A stretch of DNA of 60,484 nucleotides. Origin: an uncultured Acetatifactor sp. (GTDB taxonomy: Bacteria > Bacillota > Clostridia > Lachnospirales > Lachnospiraceae). The position numbers and the translations under genes were made by a program. The stretch covers positions 1 through 60,484 of the forward strand of contig CALWRA010000017.1 of the NCBI GenBank assembly GCA_944383825.1, written 5' to 3'. Below, piece by piece: positions 46,036-54,810 of the stretch; the stretch's first letter is position 1; each line of letters starts with the position of its first letter. The notes beneath the pieces are model-generated. The model had not been told where the DNA came from, searched no databases, and saw only the letters and a list, made by a program, of their open reading frames with translations.

Positions 46036-46692
46036 ATGAACTACTCGTTTCTTACCGGCACCGCTCTGTTTAAAGACATCTCCCCGGAGGAGATTCATCA
46101 TATGCTCCATTGCCTCCGGGCATCCGAAAAAAACTATCGGAAGGGGGAAATTATATACCATGCGGGGGATTCGGCGGAATGCCTGGGACTGATTTTGGAA
46201 GGCTCCGTCCTTATCGAAAACGATGACCTATGGGGCAGTAAAAGTATTCTGGATCAAGTGGGAAAGGGACAGATTTTCGCGGAAACATACGCCATGATCC
46301 CAGGGGAACCCCTTATGGTCAGTGTGACTGCCGCCTGCGTCTGCCGTGTCCTTTTCCTAAATGTGAGGAAGCTGACACAGCCCTGCCCGAGCGCCTGCTC
46401 TTTTCACCAAAGGATCGTTCAAAACCTTCTGCGTATATCAGCGCAGAAAAACCTCAATCTGTCCCAACGCATTTTTTTCACTTCCTCAAAATCCATCCGG
46501 GGCAGACTGGTTTCCTATTTGTCCCATCAGGCGAAGAAAAGCGGAAGCTGTGAATTTACCATACCTTTTAACCGCCAGCAAATGGCCGATTATCTGGGTG
46601 TGGACCGAAGCGCTCTCTCCAAGGAGCTCTCAAAAATGAAAAAGGAAGGCGTTCTCACCTATAAAAAGAACGCCTTCCACATGATTGTATGA
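46036..46692 (+). CDS. Crp/Fnr-family regulator 1
   Basis: 218 residues from the ATG at 46036, with GAGAGGA upstream. N-terminal cyclic-nucleotide-like beta barrel (KGEIIYHAGDSAECLGLILE), a dimer helix (KNLNLSQRIFFTSSKSIRGR) and a C-terminal helix-turn-helix RQQMADYLGVDRSALSKELS. Cysteines are conserved with its paralogue at 50641: LxCL near residue 22, and CPSACSFH before the dimer helix. These might bind a metal or Fe-S cluster, or sense redox. It is divergent from the ferredoxin-like gene. Its last codons contain the terminator of the opposing rubredoxin operon. Confidence 0.9.
   Translation: MNYSFLTGTALFKDISPEEIHHMLHCLRASEKNYRKGEIIYHAGDSAECLGLILEGSVLIENDDLWGSKSILDQVGKGQIFAETYAMIPGEPLMVSVTAACVCRVLFLNVRKLTQPCPSACSFHQRIVQNLLRISAQKNLNLSQRIFFTSSKSIRGRLVSYLSHQAKKSGSCEFTIPFNRQQMADYLGVDRSALSKELSKMKKEGVLTYKKNAFHMIV
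46644..46678 (-). terminator. Terminator of nifJ-rubredoxin inside the end of crp1
   Basis: Perfect 12-bp stem GGAAGGCGTTCT/AGAACGCCTTCC, followed on the minus strand by TTTTTCATTTTT. It lies within the last codons of crp1 and stops the minus-strand operon, so one stretch serves as coding sequence and terminator. Confidence 0.7.
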
Positions 46693-46715
46693 AATTTTAC
46701 TGTGCTTCAGAAGCC

Positions 46716-46880
46716 TTATTCTTCTGTTTCCACAAAGGCATCCTTGCCAAGACCGCAGAGAGGACAAACCCAATCATCCGGAATATCCTCAAATGCCGTT
46801 CCCGGTGCGATACCTCCATCGGGATCACCTACTGCGGGGTCATACACCCAGCCGCATGCCTCACAAACATATTTTTTCAT
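46716..46880 (-). CDS. Rubredoxin
   Basis: 54 residues: [20 protein letters not shown] at the N-terminus and [13 protein letters not shown] at the C-terminus. The two CxxC pairs (residues 6-9 and 39-42) hold one iron. GGAAGCAAT upstream of the ATG. It lies 62 bp after nifJ on the same strand; the two probably form an operon, with rubredoxin carrying electrons in oxidative-stress or other redox reactions. Confidence 0.97.
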   Translation of the reverse strand: MKKYVCEACGWVYDPAVGDPDGGIAPGTAFEDIPDDWVCPLCGLGKDAFVETEE

Positions 46881-46942
46881 AATTGCTTCCTTTCTTTTTC
46901 ATTTTATGTGACAACTGTCTTACGACAGCTGAATACACTTTC

Positions 46943-49900
46943 TTATTCTTTTCCCGAACCATACAGGACAACCAGTTTTTCCAGATAAGCCAGCCGCTCT
47001 TTTGCCTGCTCCTCCGCTTCGGAAAACAGCTCCTTTGCCCTTTCCGCATTTGCGCGCTTCAATGCGTCATAACGTACCTCTCCCGCCAGGAAATCCTGAT
47101 AATTCTCAGTAGGCAGCTTGCTATCCAAAGCAAAGGCTGATTTTCCTGCCGCTTTATTGCGGGGGTCATATCGGAACAAATGCCAATATCCGGCCTTCAC
47201 GGCTTTTTCTTCTTCCGTCTGGGCACAGGACATCCCTGCCTTAATTCCGTGACTGATGCAGGGCGCATACGCAATAATCAGAGAAGGTCCTTCATAGCTT
47301 TCCGCCTCGGATATCGCCTTCACACATTGATTATAATCCGCTCCCATGGCGATTTGTGCCACATACACATTGCCGTAGCTCATGGCAATGCTCGCCAGAT
47401 CCTTTTTCCGGGTAGGCTTACCGCCTGCGGCAAACTTAGCAGTGGAACCCGTAGGCGTGGATTTAGAGGACTGTCCGCCCGTATTGGAATACAACTCCGT
47501 ATCAAATACCAAAATATTAATATCCTGTCCGCTTGCCATTACATGATCAAGTCCACCAAAGCCAATATCATATGCCCAGCCGTCGCCGCCGAAGATCCAC
47601 TGGGACTTCTTGCCCAGGAAATCCTTCTCATCCAAAATATTTTTAACCTTTTCAACGTCAACGCCGTTATTCACCGCATCGCTTAAGCACGCCACCAGCT
47701 TTTCGGTTGCCGGGCCATTGAGCGTTCCATTCTGGAAAGTCTCCTGCCACTGTCCGATGGCTTCTCTTAATGCCTCGCTTCCCGTCTGTTCCTGCAGTGC
47801 ACAGAGCTCCTCCTGCAGGCGGCCTCTGATGCTTCTCTGTGCAAGCAACATACCGTATCCAAATTCCGCAGCATCCTCAAACAGAGAATTTGACCATGCG
47901 GGACCTCTTCCCGCCGCATCCGTGGTGTACGGCGTTGAAGGCGCGGAATTGCCCCAAATAGAGGAACAGCCCGTCGCGTTAGCAATATACATTCTGTCTC
48001 CGAAAAGCTGCGTAACCAGCTTTGCATAAGGAGTCTCTCCGCATCCCGCGCAGGCTCCCGAAAACTCCAGAAGCGGCTTCTTAAACTGGCTTCCCTTCAC
48101 CGTAGATGCCTTAAATTTCTCCTCTACCTCCGGCTTTGCAGGCAGGACCTTTGCATAATCAAACTGTTTCTGCCATGCTTTCACCTGCTCCTCCGGAAGA
48201 GAATCCACTGAAGTCATGTCAAGGGCCTTTGCTCCCATCTTTCCGGGACATACATTGGCACAGGAGCCGCAACCCACACAGTCCGCCGGGGACACTGTAA
48301 TCGTAAAATACATTCCAGGCATTCCAACCATAGGAATGGTCTTTACATTGTCCGGAGCATTGGTCGCTTCCTCCTCTGTAAGAGCCGCAGGGCGAATGAC
48401 TGCATGAGGGCAGACAAAAGCACAACGGTTGCACTGAATACAGTTTTCACATTTCCATACCGGAATATCCACAGCAGTACTGCGGCGTTCATGGGCAGAA
48501 GTACCCGATGGCGCCGAGCCATCCGCATAATCCATAAATGCGGACACGGGCAGAGAATCTCCCTTCTGAGCGTTGACCGTCTGCTGAATCTGCTGAACGT
48601 ATTTGATTACCTCTGCTCTGTCCTGCAAAAACTCCGACTGTTGATTCTGATCTTCCGCCTCAGCCCACTGTGCCGGAACATCCACTTCTACCATGCTGTC
48701 CGCGCCTGCGTCAATAGCCTGATAATTCATCTGTACAATCTTATCGCCCTTCTTCTGATAGCTTGCCTTAGCAGCGTCCTTCATATACTGAATTGCGTCT
48801 TCTTTCGGAATAATATTCGTCAGAGAGAAAAAGGCCGACTGCAGAATCGTGTTGATCTTACCGTTTAAGCCGATCTCCTTGCCCAGGCGCACGCCATCTA
48901 TGGTGTAAAACCGAATATGATTTTTAGCTATAAACTGTTTTACCGCGGCAGGAAGATGTTCCTCCAGCTGTGCCCTATCCCATGTGCAGTTCAGCAAAAA
49001 TATGCCGCCCTCTTTCAGATCCTGCACTATGTCATACTTCTGCATATAGGACTGATTATGGCACGCCACAAAATCCGCCTTGGATATCAGATAAGTGGAT
49101 TTAATGGGATCGTCTCCGAATCTTAAATGGGATACGGTAACTCCTCCCGACTTCTTGGAATCATAGGAAAAGTAAGCCTGTACATATTTATCCGTATGGT
49201 TGCCGATGATCTTAATGGAATTCTTATTGGCTCCAACCGTACCGTCGCTTCCCAGACCCCAGAATTTCGCACTGTAAATATGCTCGGGAGCTGTATGTAC
49301 CTCTTCCTTGATCTCCAGGGAAAGGTGGGTTACATCATCCACAATGCCTACAGTAAATTTCTTTTTCTCTTCATTGTCAAACACCGCTTTGATCTGACTG
49401 GGCGTGGTGTCCTTGCTGCTTAGGCCAAATCTTCCGGAAAATACAGGAATCTGGCTGAACTTGCTGTCACGCAGAGCAGCCGTCACATCCAAATACAAAG
49501 GTTCTCCCATGGCACCCGGCTCTTTGGTCCTGTCAAGTACAGTAATCCTCTTTACGGAATCAGGAATTGTCCGGATCAGATGATCGGCGCTGAAAGGCCG
49601 GTACAGATGAACCTCCACCACTCCCAACTTTGCGCCGGAAGCGTTCAGATAATCCACAGTTTCCTCAATGGTCTGGCACACGCTGCCCATTGCCACAATC
49701 ACATGCTCGGCATCACCGGCGCCATAGTAATTAAACAATCCATAGTTGGTTCCGATCTTTTCGTTGATCTGCTTCATGTAGGCTTCCACTATGGCGGGCA
49801 GGGCATCATATGCCGTGTTGCTTGCTTCTCTTGCTTGGAAAAAGATATCCGGATTCTGGGCCGAACCCATCTGCCTTGCATGGTTGGGATTCAATGCGTT

Positions 49901-50515
49901 TTTGCGGAAGCTCTTTACCGCATCCATGTCCAGAAGCTCTTTTAAAGTATCATAATCCCATACCTCAATTTTCTGCACCTCGTGAGATGTGCGAAAGCCA
50001 TCAAAGAAATTGATAAAGGGAAGTTTTCCTTCAACTGCCGCCAGATGCGCCACAGGAGTTAAATCCATAACCTCCTGCACCGAACCGCTGGCAAGCATTG
50101 CCGCGCCAGTCTGACGGCAGGCATATACGTCGGAATGATCTCCGAAGATGGACAGGGCATGGCTGGCGATGGTTCTGGCCGCCACGTTGAACACTCCCGG
50201 CAGTCGTTCGCCCGCAATCTTATACAGATTGGGAATCATAAGAAGAAGACCCTGAGACGCCGTAAATGTGGTAGTTAAAGCTCCGGCTGCCAGAGAACCG
50301 TGAACGGCTCCGGCCGCCCCTGCCTCGGACTGCATCTCCGTCACCTGAACAGTCTGCCCGAAAATATTTTTCCTTCCTGCATTTGCCCACTCGTCCGTAA
50401 CCTCGGCCATAGTGGAGGACGGAGTAATCGGATAAATCGCTGCTACGTCGCTGTAAGCATAGGAAACATGAGCAGCCGCCTGATTTCCATCCATTGTTGT
50501 TTTCTTTCTCTGCAT
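46943..50515 (-). CDS. nifJ: Pyruvate:ferredoxin (flavodoxin) oxidoreductase
   Basis: 1190 residues from the ATG at 50515 (MQRKKTTMDGNQAAAHVSYA), with AGAGGTG upstream; an ATG at 50572 lies over the promoter and is not used. Single-chain PFOR: pyruvate-binding IYPITPSSTMAEVTDEW, an internal two-cluster domain (CENCIQCNRCAFVCP and CVGCGSCANVCPGK), a CAGCGETPY site for the third cluster, and thiamine-diphosphate binding GDGWAYDIGFGGLDH with YSNTGGQSSKSTPTG. It oxidises pyruvate to acetyl-CoA, CO2 and reduced ferredoxin. Operator in front of it at about -41. Confidence 0.97.
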   Translation of the reverse strand: MQRKKTTMDGNQAAAHVSYAYSDVAAIYPITPSSTMAEVTDEWANAGRKNIFGQTVQVTEMQSEAGAAGAVHGSLAAGALTTTFTASQGLLLMIPNLYKIAGERLPGVFNVAARTIASHALSIFGDHSDVYACRQTGAAMLASGSVQEVMDLTPVAHLAAVEGKLPFINFFDGFRTSHEVQKIEVWDYDTLKELLDMDAVKSFRKNALNPNHARQMGSAQNPDIFFQAREASNTAYDALPAIVEAYMKQINEKIGTNYGLFNYYGAGDAEHVIVAMGSVCQTIEETVDYLNASGAKLGVVEVHLYRPFSADHLIRTIPDSVKRITVLDRTKEPGAMGEPLYLDVTAALRDSKFSQIPVFSGRFGLSSKDTTPSQIKAVFDNEEKKKFTVGIVDDVTHLSLEIKEEVHTAPEHIYSAKFWGLGSDGTVGANKNSIKIIGNHTDKYVQAYFSYDSKKSGGVTVSHLRFGDDPIKSTYLISKADFVACHNQSYMQKYDIVQDLKEGGIFLLNCTWDRAQLEEHLPAAVKQFIAKNHIRFYTIDGVRLGKEIGLNGKINTILQSAFFSLTNIIPKEDAIQYMKDAAKASYQKKGDKIVQMNYQAIDAGADSMVEVDVPAQWAEAEDQNQQSEFLQDRAEVIKYVQQIQQTVNAQKGDSLPVSAFMDYADGSAPSGTSAHERRSTAVDIPVWKCENCIQCNRCAFVCPHAVIRPAALTEEEATNAPDNVKTIPMVGMPGMYFTITVSPADCVGCGSCANVCPGKMGAKALDMTSVDSLPEEQVKAWQKQFDYAKVLPAKPEVEEKFKASTVKGSQFKKPLLEFSGACAGCGETPYAKLVTQLFGDRMYIANATGCSSIWGNSAPSTPYTTDAAGRGPAWSNSLFEDAAEFGYGMLLAQRSIRGRLQEELCALQEQTGSEALREAIGQWQETFQNGTLNGPATEKLVACLSDAVNNGVDVEKVKNILDEKDFLGKKSQWIFGGDGWAYDIGFGGLDHVMASGQDINILVFDTELYSNTGGQSSKSTPTGSTAKFAAGGKPTRKKDLASIAMSYGNVYVAQIAMGADYNQCVKAISEAESYEGPSLIIAYAPCISHGIKAGMSCAQTEEEKAVKAGYWHLFRYDPRNKAAGKSAFALDSKLPTENYQDFLAGEVRYDALKRANAERAKELFSEAEEQAKERLAYLEKLVVLYGSGKE

Positions 50516-50554
50516 ACAATCACCTCTTCTGAAAAAAGACCCTCTACGTGCTTC

Positions 50555-50583
50555 TTGATATTTTTTTTCCATTATACTATAAT
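50555..50583 (+). promoter_or_regulatory. Promoter of the second Crp/Fnr gene, overlapping the nifJ -10
   Basis: Plus strand: TTGATA (50555-50560), 17-bp spacer, TATAAT (50578-50583). Minus strand: TATAAT (50571-50576) is the -10 of nifJ, again with no good -35. Positions relative to the operator are identical to those in module 1. Confidence 0.65.
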
Positions 50584-50598
50584 TGAGTCAATAATTCT

Positions 50599-50612
50599 GT
50601 TGTAATTACAAC
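50599..50612. promoter_or_regulatory. Crp/Fnr-type operator, module 2
   Basis: Perfect palindrome GTTGTAATTACAAC, same GTTGT-N4-ACAAC core as at 45980-45993. Centre about -41 for nifJ and about +16 for crp2. Confidence 0.65.
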
Positions 50613-50640
50613 TTTTATATTTTTTTAGGAGAAACATTTT

Positions 50641-51324
50641 ATGGAGACATACATGCCGTTGCTTAAAAATACAAATATGTTTCTTGGAATCAGGGACAGC
50701 GAAATCCGTACCATGCTGAAATGCCTGTCTACCAAAAAGATACGTTTTCAAAAGGGGGAATATATTATACGAAGCGGAGAAAACAATCACTTGGTAGGTC
50801 TGGTGCTCTCCGGTCTTGTACTGATAGAAAAAGCGGATCACTGGGGCAATAATTCTATTTTCGAGGAAATAACTCCAGGCATGACCTTTGCGGAAAGCTA
50901 CGCATGCGTTTCAATGCTGCCAGCGGAAATCAATGTGCTGGCCAGCACCGATGCAGAAGTCATGTTTCTGGATTTTCGGAGAATTTTCACTGTCTGTTCC
51001 TCCGCATGCGTCTATCACACGAAGCTGATCTATAATCTCTTAAATGCCATGGCTCAGAAAAATATCAGTCTCACGCAGAAAATTGAGCATTTGAGTAAAC
51101 GAACCATCCGTGACCGTCTTTTGTCCTATCTGTCCACCGAATCCATGAAGGCAAACAGCTCCTCCTTCGAAATTCCCTTTAACCGTCAACAGCTGGCAAG
51201 CTATCTGGCGGTGGACAGAAGCGCTTTATGCAGCGAGATCAGTAAGCTGCAGAAGGAGGGTATTATTACCTGCCATAAAAACAGATTTCAGTTCAACGGA
51301 CATGCTCACAGGCATTCCTCTTAA
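50641..51324 (+). CDS. Crp/Fnr-family regulator 2
   Basis: 227 residues, paralogue of the protein at 46036. Barrel GEYIIRSGENNHLVGLVLSG, dimer helix KNISLTQKIEHLSKRTIRDR, helix-turn-helix RQQLASYLAVDRSALCSEIS. The recognition helix is nearly the same as in the paralogue (VDRSAL), which fits a shared operator. The conserved Cys pattern LKCL and CSSACVYH is kept. AGGAG lies upstream of the ATG. Divergent from nifJ; probably controls it. The IS3 element starts 77 bp after the stop. Confidence 0.9.
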   Translation: METYMPLLKNTNMFLGIRDSEIRTMLKCLSTKKIRFQKGEYIIRSGENNHLVGLVLSGLVLIEKADHWGNNSIFEEITPGMTFAESYACVSMLPAEINVLASTDAEVMFLDFRRIFTVCSSACVYHTKLIYNLLNAMAQKNISLTQKIEHLSKRTIRDRLLSYLSTESMKANSSSFEIPFNRQQLASYLAVDRSALCSEISKLQKEGIITCHKNRFQFNGHAHRHSS

Positions 51325-51400
51325 AAATGAATGTAATTTTTAAACCTTTTTCATGAGTAAGTGGATGCGGTTATAAAATGTAACCACGTGATTTTCGAGT

Positions 51401-52870
51401 GGGGGATGCGGACAAAAAGTTGGACTCCCCAAGGGCTCCGAAAGGAGCTGAATTAGAATGTATTCGCAAGAGAAAATCGATACTGCTTTAAAAGTATATC
51501 ATCAGTGCAGATCGGTATCCACCACCATTCGAGTCCTTGGTTACCCGACCAGACGGGCACTTTACACATGGATAGCCAACGAAGGATCCGTCAAGTCGGA
51601 ACGAAAGCCCTTGAAACTGGTGAACACAGCAGAACATCCACAAAATCCGCCTGTTGAAGTAAAAAAGGATGCAATTCATCGTTGCTTTGAGCTCGGGGAA
51701 AGTATAAAATCAGTATCAGAAGATATCGGTTACACCAGAGCCAGCATTTACAGTTGGCGCAGGAAATATCTTCATGGAGGTATTACTGCATTGATGAATG
51801 ATAAAAATATCAAACCCGGTACTCTCACGGAAAGTGCCCCGCCCACAGCATCTACCCCCGATCTTGCTCCATTACAGGCTCAGATCAGAGATATGCAGAT
51901 GGAGATTGATATTTTAAAGGAGACGATGAATGTCTTAAAAAAAGACCCCGGCATCGATCAGACAGCTCTCAAAAACAGAGAGAAGGCAGTGATGATCGAT
52001 GCCCTGAAGAGTAAATACTCACTGCCTGACCTGCTGAAACGGCTGGGATTATCAAAAAGCAGCTATTATTGTCAGGAAGCCATTAAAAAGAAACCCGATA
52101 AATACAGTGATATTCGTAATAGAATACTTCCGCTTTTCCACGAAAATAAACAGCGGTATGGATACCGGCGCATTTATGGTCTTCTGAAACGGGAGGAGTG
52201 CACAATTTCAGAGAAAGTGGTTCGCCAGATCATGCGGGAAGAAGGACTGATTGTTATCTGCAAACGGCGCAGAAAATATCATTCCTATCAGGGAGAAATC
52301 TCCCCGGCCGTACCCAACAAAATAGAACGGGATTTTCATGCAGATAAGCCGAATCAAAAATGGCTGACGGACATTACCGAGTTTGCCTTGCCTGCCGGAA
52401 AAGTTTATTTGTCGGTACTTGTGGACTGCTTTGATGGGCTGCTTCCCGGCTGGACAATCAGCACTCCCCCTGATTTTGTGCTTGTTAACACAATGCTCGA
52501 CCAGGCGATATCCCATTTGCCGCAAGGGGATCGTCCGCTGATCCATTCAGACAGAGGCTGGCACTATCGGTGGCCAGGTTGGATAGAACGTATGGAGAAA
52601 GCAGGTCTGGAACGTTCAATGTCTAAAAAAGGTTGTTCTCCTGATAATGCGGCCTGTGAGGATCTGTTTGGCCGTCTGAAAAATGAAATGTTTTATTGTC
52701 AGGATTGGACGGGCGTTAAAATATCAGAGTTCATTGACATTCTCAACAATTATCTGCTATGGTATAATACAAAGCGGATTAAAACATCACTTGGAAATAT
52801 GAGTCCTTGGGAATATCGGCAGAGCCTTGGTATGGTTGCGTAACCAGTCCAGGAAAATGTCCGCACCCCC
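51401..52870 (+). mobile_element. IS3-family insertion sequence
   Basis: About 1.47 kb. Imperfect inverted ends: the left end (51401 onward) GGGGGATGCGGACAAAAAG and the right end, read inward from 52870, GGGGGTGCGGACATTTTCC; both continue with a TGGACT block. The inner TGCGGACA...TGTCCGCA pair (51407-52865) fits the TG...CA ends of IS3 elements. I see no clear target duplication, so the copy may be old or its ends uncertain by a few bases. Confidence 0.75.
51458..52843 (+). CDS. IS3-family transposase, single open frame
   Basis: 461 residues. N-terminal helix-turn-helix (SVSTTIRVLGYPTRRALYTW and a second, SVSEDIGYTRASIYSWRRK), a coiled region near 150-170, HTH_21 (RYGYRRIYGLLKREE) and an rve integrase core. 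The DDE residues are Asp in WLTDITEFALP, Asp in LIHSDRGWHY and Glu in NAACEDLFGRLKNE. Most IS3 elements encode it as two frames joined by a programmed frameshift; here it is one frame. AAAGGAGC lies ahead of the start. It looks intact. Confidence 0.92.
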   Translation: MYSQEKIDTALKVYHQCRSVSTTIRVLGYPTRRALYTWIANEGSVKSERKPLKLVNTAEHPQNPPVEVKKDAIHRCFELGESIKSVSEDIGYTRASIYSWRRKYLHGGITALMNDKNIKPGTLTESAPPTASTPDLAPLQAQIRDMQMEIDILKETMNVLKKDPGIDQTALKNREKAVMIDALKSKYSLPDLLKRLGLSKSSYYCQEAIKKKPDKYSDIRNRILPLFHENKQRYGYRRIYGLLKREECTISEKVVRQIMREEGLIVICKRRRKYHSYQGEISPAVPNKIERDFHADKPNQKWLTDITEFALPAGKVYLSVLVDCFDGLLPGWTISTPPDFVLVNTMLDQAISHLPQGDRPLIHSDRGWHYRWPGWIERMEKAGLERSMSKKGCSPDNAACEDLFGRLKNEMFYCQDWTGVKISEFIDILNNYLLWYNTKRIKTSLGNMSPWEYRQSLGMVA

Positions 52871-52901
52871 GCCTCTTCTATTTATTCCATAATATTACCC
52901 T

Positions 52902-53561
52902 TTACACAGGATGATTCTCTCGCCATACTGCTTTTATACTTGAAACAACACTTCGTTCTCGCATGGCTTTTAAAATCGCTTCTATCTCTTTAACTGTTAT
53001 TGATGAATCTTGCTTTTTGGCAATCTCCTCTATAAGCTGAACACCATTAAGTATTTGCAACGAATATTGTCCTAATCGCATTCGTCGTTTAGCTATGTCG
53101 CGCAACATCTCAATATCCGAATCTTCAGTTAACAAAATGGGCATTTGCAAATAGGATGCCATCAGAATCATATGAACATCCCCCATACTACTACCCTGCT
53201 TATGCGTATTGTATATTGTCTGTCCTTTTTGTAGACACAATTTTTCTACTTGCTTAGGACTATTCATTGCTTCCAAAGTCAGTCTCATCTCTTCATATAG
53301 TACATCATAATAAGCTTCATAAGTCTTCTTATCCACCGCATCTTTATGAAATTCGTTATATCCTATTACCCGTATATACCCATCCTCGACTAAACGAACA
53401 AAGTATGAATGTAATGCTAATTCGTGTTCATAAATATATGGATGCACAACCGGGATGTACTCTAACTCAGCCAATATCTTTTTAATATTTTCTATTGCCT
53501 TACCTTCTGAAGATAACTTTTGAAGAAAACAGGTGTCTACAATAACCTCAGTTTTCCCCAT
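52902..53561 (-). CDS. PIN-domain-like protein
   Basis: 219 residues, predicted nuclease-fold. Acidic positions match a PIN active site: Asp9 (VIVDTCFLQKL), Glu45 or Glu47 in HPYIYEHELAL, Asp128 (GSSMGDVHMILMAS) and Asp147/Asp149 (LLTEDSDI). It overlaps the ImmA/IrrE gene by 14 nt and is the last gene of an XRE-ImmA/IrrE-PIN operon. Toxin-antitoxin-like or stress roles are inferred from context; the target RNA is unknown. Confidence 0.75.
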   Translation of the reverse strand: MGKTEVIVDTCFLQKLSSEGKAIENIKKILAELEYIPVVHPYIYEHELALHSYFVRLVEDGYIRVIGYNEFHKDAVDKKTYEAYYDVLYEEMRLTLEAMNSPKQVEKLCLQKGQTIYNTHKQGSSMGDVHMILMASYLQMPILLTEDSDIEMLRDIAKRRMRLGQYSLQILNGVQLIEEIAKKQDSSITVKEIEAILKAMRERSVVSSIKAVWRENHPV

Positions 53562-54369
53562 GCTTACCCCCTTTTATAGAAATTTCCACAATATCATCAG
53601 TCCCATTTATATCATCAATATCAAAGTCTCTCTTTATCCTATTGATGGTATAAATGCTTAATTCTCCGGTTTTTTCAACTGTTTCTAACAAATTTCTTAA
53701 ACCGGGAATTGTTTTCTTTGCGGTCACTCTATCTAACATTGTATTTTGGTCTTTTGAAAAAGCATTGATCAACGGCAATATAGCTTCTTCATTCTTCAAA
53801 AGAGTTTCTCCAAGCTCCTGAGTAATAATCTTTGTTTCAACGACTCTCCTTCTTACGGATTCATATGGAACCATATAATCATTCATCTGTAATACCATGA
53901 CACGAACCAAATCGACAAGTCTTAGCCTATTAGCGTCAAGATCCAGTTTTTCCATATGCGCCCAAAAAGTTTTCCTAAATTCTTTTGTTGGCATTAATAA
54001 TTCCGCTGCAAATCTATTAATAATTCGCTCTCCTATCTTACTCTCTAATACACCTTTTTCTCCAGCCAGTTCCCACACTTGAGTAGCAACACCCCATACA
54101 TGTCCCAGCTCATGAGCTGCTGCAAAAACCTGTTCTGCAACAGTCTTTGCAGTGTTTATATACACAAAGTCTTCTAATTTATTTTTAACAAAACGCTTTG
54201 TGTGAAAACCACAGTTAATCTCATTTTCTATCGGATAATATACAACTGTACAATGCTTTTCTAGAATTCCAAATATATCATCCTTAATTATCATGTTATT
54301 CAGAATATAATCTGTTCTAACTTTCTCTATTACCGTTGGAATTTGCTCAACTATCTTTTCCCAATCCAT
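53548..54369 (-). CDS. ImmA/IrrE-family metallopeptidase
   Basis: 273 residues. The zinc motif HELGH (His86, Glu87, His90) lies in VFAAAHELGHVW; RFAAELLMPTKEFRKTFW is the conserved segment after it. ImmA-type proteases cleave their partner repressor. It is 42 bp downstream of an XRE regulator, the usual partner, with a terminator-like hairpin between them, and overlaps the PIN gene. Likely role: controlled removal of the XRE repressor, switching on the operon. Confidence 0.88.
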   Translation of the reverse strand: MDWEKIVEQIPTVIEKVRTDYILNNMIIKDDIFGILEKHCTVVYYPIENEINCGFHTKRFVKNKLEDFVYINTAKTVAEQVFAAAHELGHVWGVATQVWELAGEKGVLESKIGERIINRFAAELLMPTKEFRKTFWAHMEKLDLDANRLRLVDLVRVMVLQMNDYMVPYESVRRRVVETKIITQELGETLLKNEEAILPLINAFSKDQNTMLDRVTAKKTIPGLRNLLETVEKTGELSIYTINRIKRDFDIDDINGTDDIVEISIKGGKHGEN

Positions 54370-54381
54370 TTGTCACCTCAA

Positions 54382-54407
54382 AAAAGCTGTACTTTCGTAC
54401 AGCTTTT
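54382..54407 (-). terminator. Attenuator/terminator between XRE and ImmA/IrrE genes
   Basis: Perfect 11-bp stem AAAAGCTGTAC/GTACAGCTTTT with a 4-nt loop and T-run on the minus strand, immediately followed by the GAGGTGAC ribosome site of the ImmA/IrrE gene. It probably lowers expression of the two downstream genes. Confidence 0.75.
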
Positions 54408-54411
54408 CCCT

Positions 54412-54735
54412 TTACACAACTTCTCTAAGTTCCACATATTCATCCATCAAATCCAATATTCTATCCAAATTGTCAGGATTGCTAAACTCTTTCATATATT
54501 GCAAATCAGGTACTAAAGTATCTGATTCGCGATTAATCAATTCACTCTTTGTTGTTTCAAAAAGACTTGCAATCTTATCTAGTTCAACTGGAGGAATTAT
54601 AACCTTTCCTTCGATAACATTCCACACACTTTTAATTGAATACCCCAAATGCTTGGCAAAGCTATCAAGACTAATGTTAGCTTCCAGCATACACGTTCTG
54701 ATGTTAACGCCAAGCTTTCTTCCGACGTTAGCCAT
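54412..54735 (-). CDS. XRE-family helix-turn-helix regulator
   Basis: 107 residues from the ATG at 54735 (MANVGRKLGVNIRTCMLEAN), with AAAGGAGG upstream; the frame is open 31 codons further but that part overlaps the promoter. Cro/C1 type helix-turn-helix: SLDSFAKHLGYSIKSVWNVI, EGKVIIPPVELDKIASLF. The C-terminal acidic half may be the ImmA cleavage region. Expected repressor of its own promoter, where a 9-bp direct repeat overlaps the -10. Confidence 0.88.
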   Translation of the reverse strand: MANVGRKLGVNIRTCMLEANISLDSFAKHLGYSIKSVWNVIEGKVIIPPVELDKIASLFETTKSELINRESDTLVPDLQYMKEFSNPDNLDRILDLMDEYVELREVV

Positions 54736-54787
54736 ATTACATCCTCCTTTATTATCCTCGTCACATAACATCTGCGCCAAAATAATG

Positions 54788-54810
54788 TATAGCACTAGAA
54801 TTATAGCACT
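54788..54810. promoter_or_regulatory. Direct repeat at the XRE promoter (candidate operator)
   Basis: AGTGCTATA occurs twice on the minus strand (54788-54796 and 54802-54810), 14 bp apart. The upstream copy overlaps the -10 of the XRE promoter. This is the usual place for autorepression by an XRE protein. Confidence 0.5.

Noticed and set aside
50516..50572. 19-residue N-terminal extension of PFOR
   Set aside because: It covers the nifJ -10 region and lacks a ribosome site; the ATG at 50515 matches the family start.
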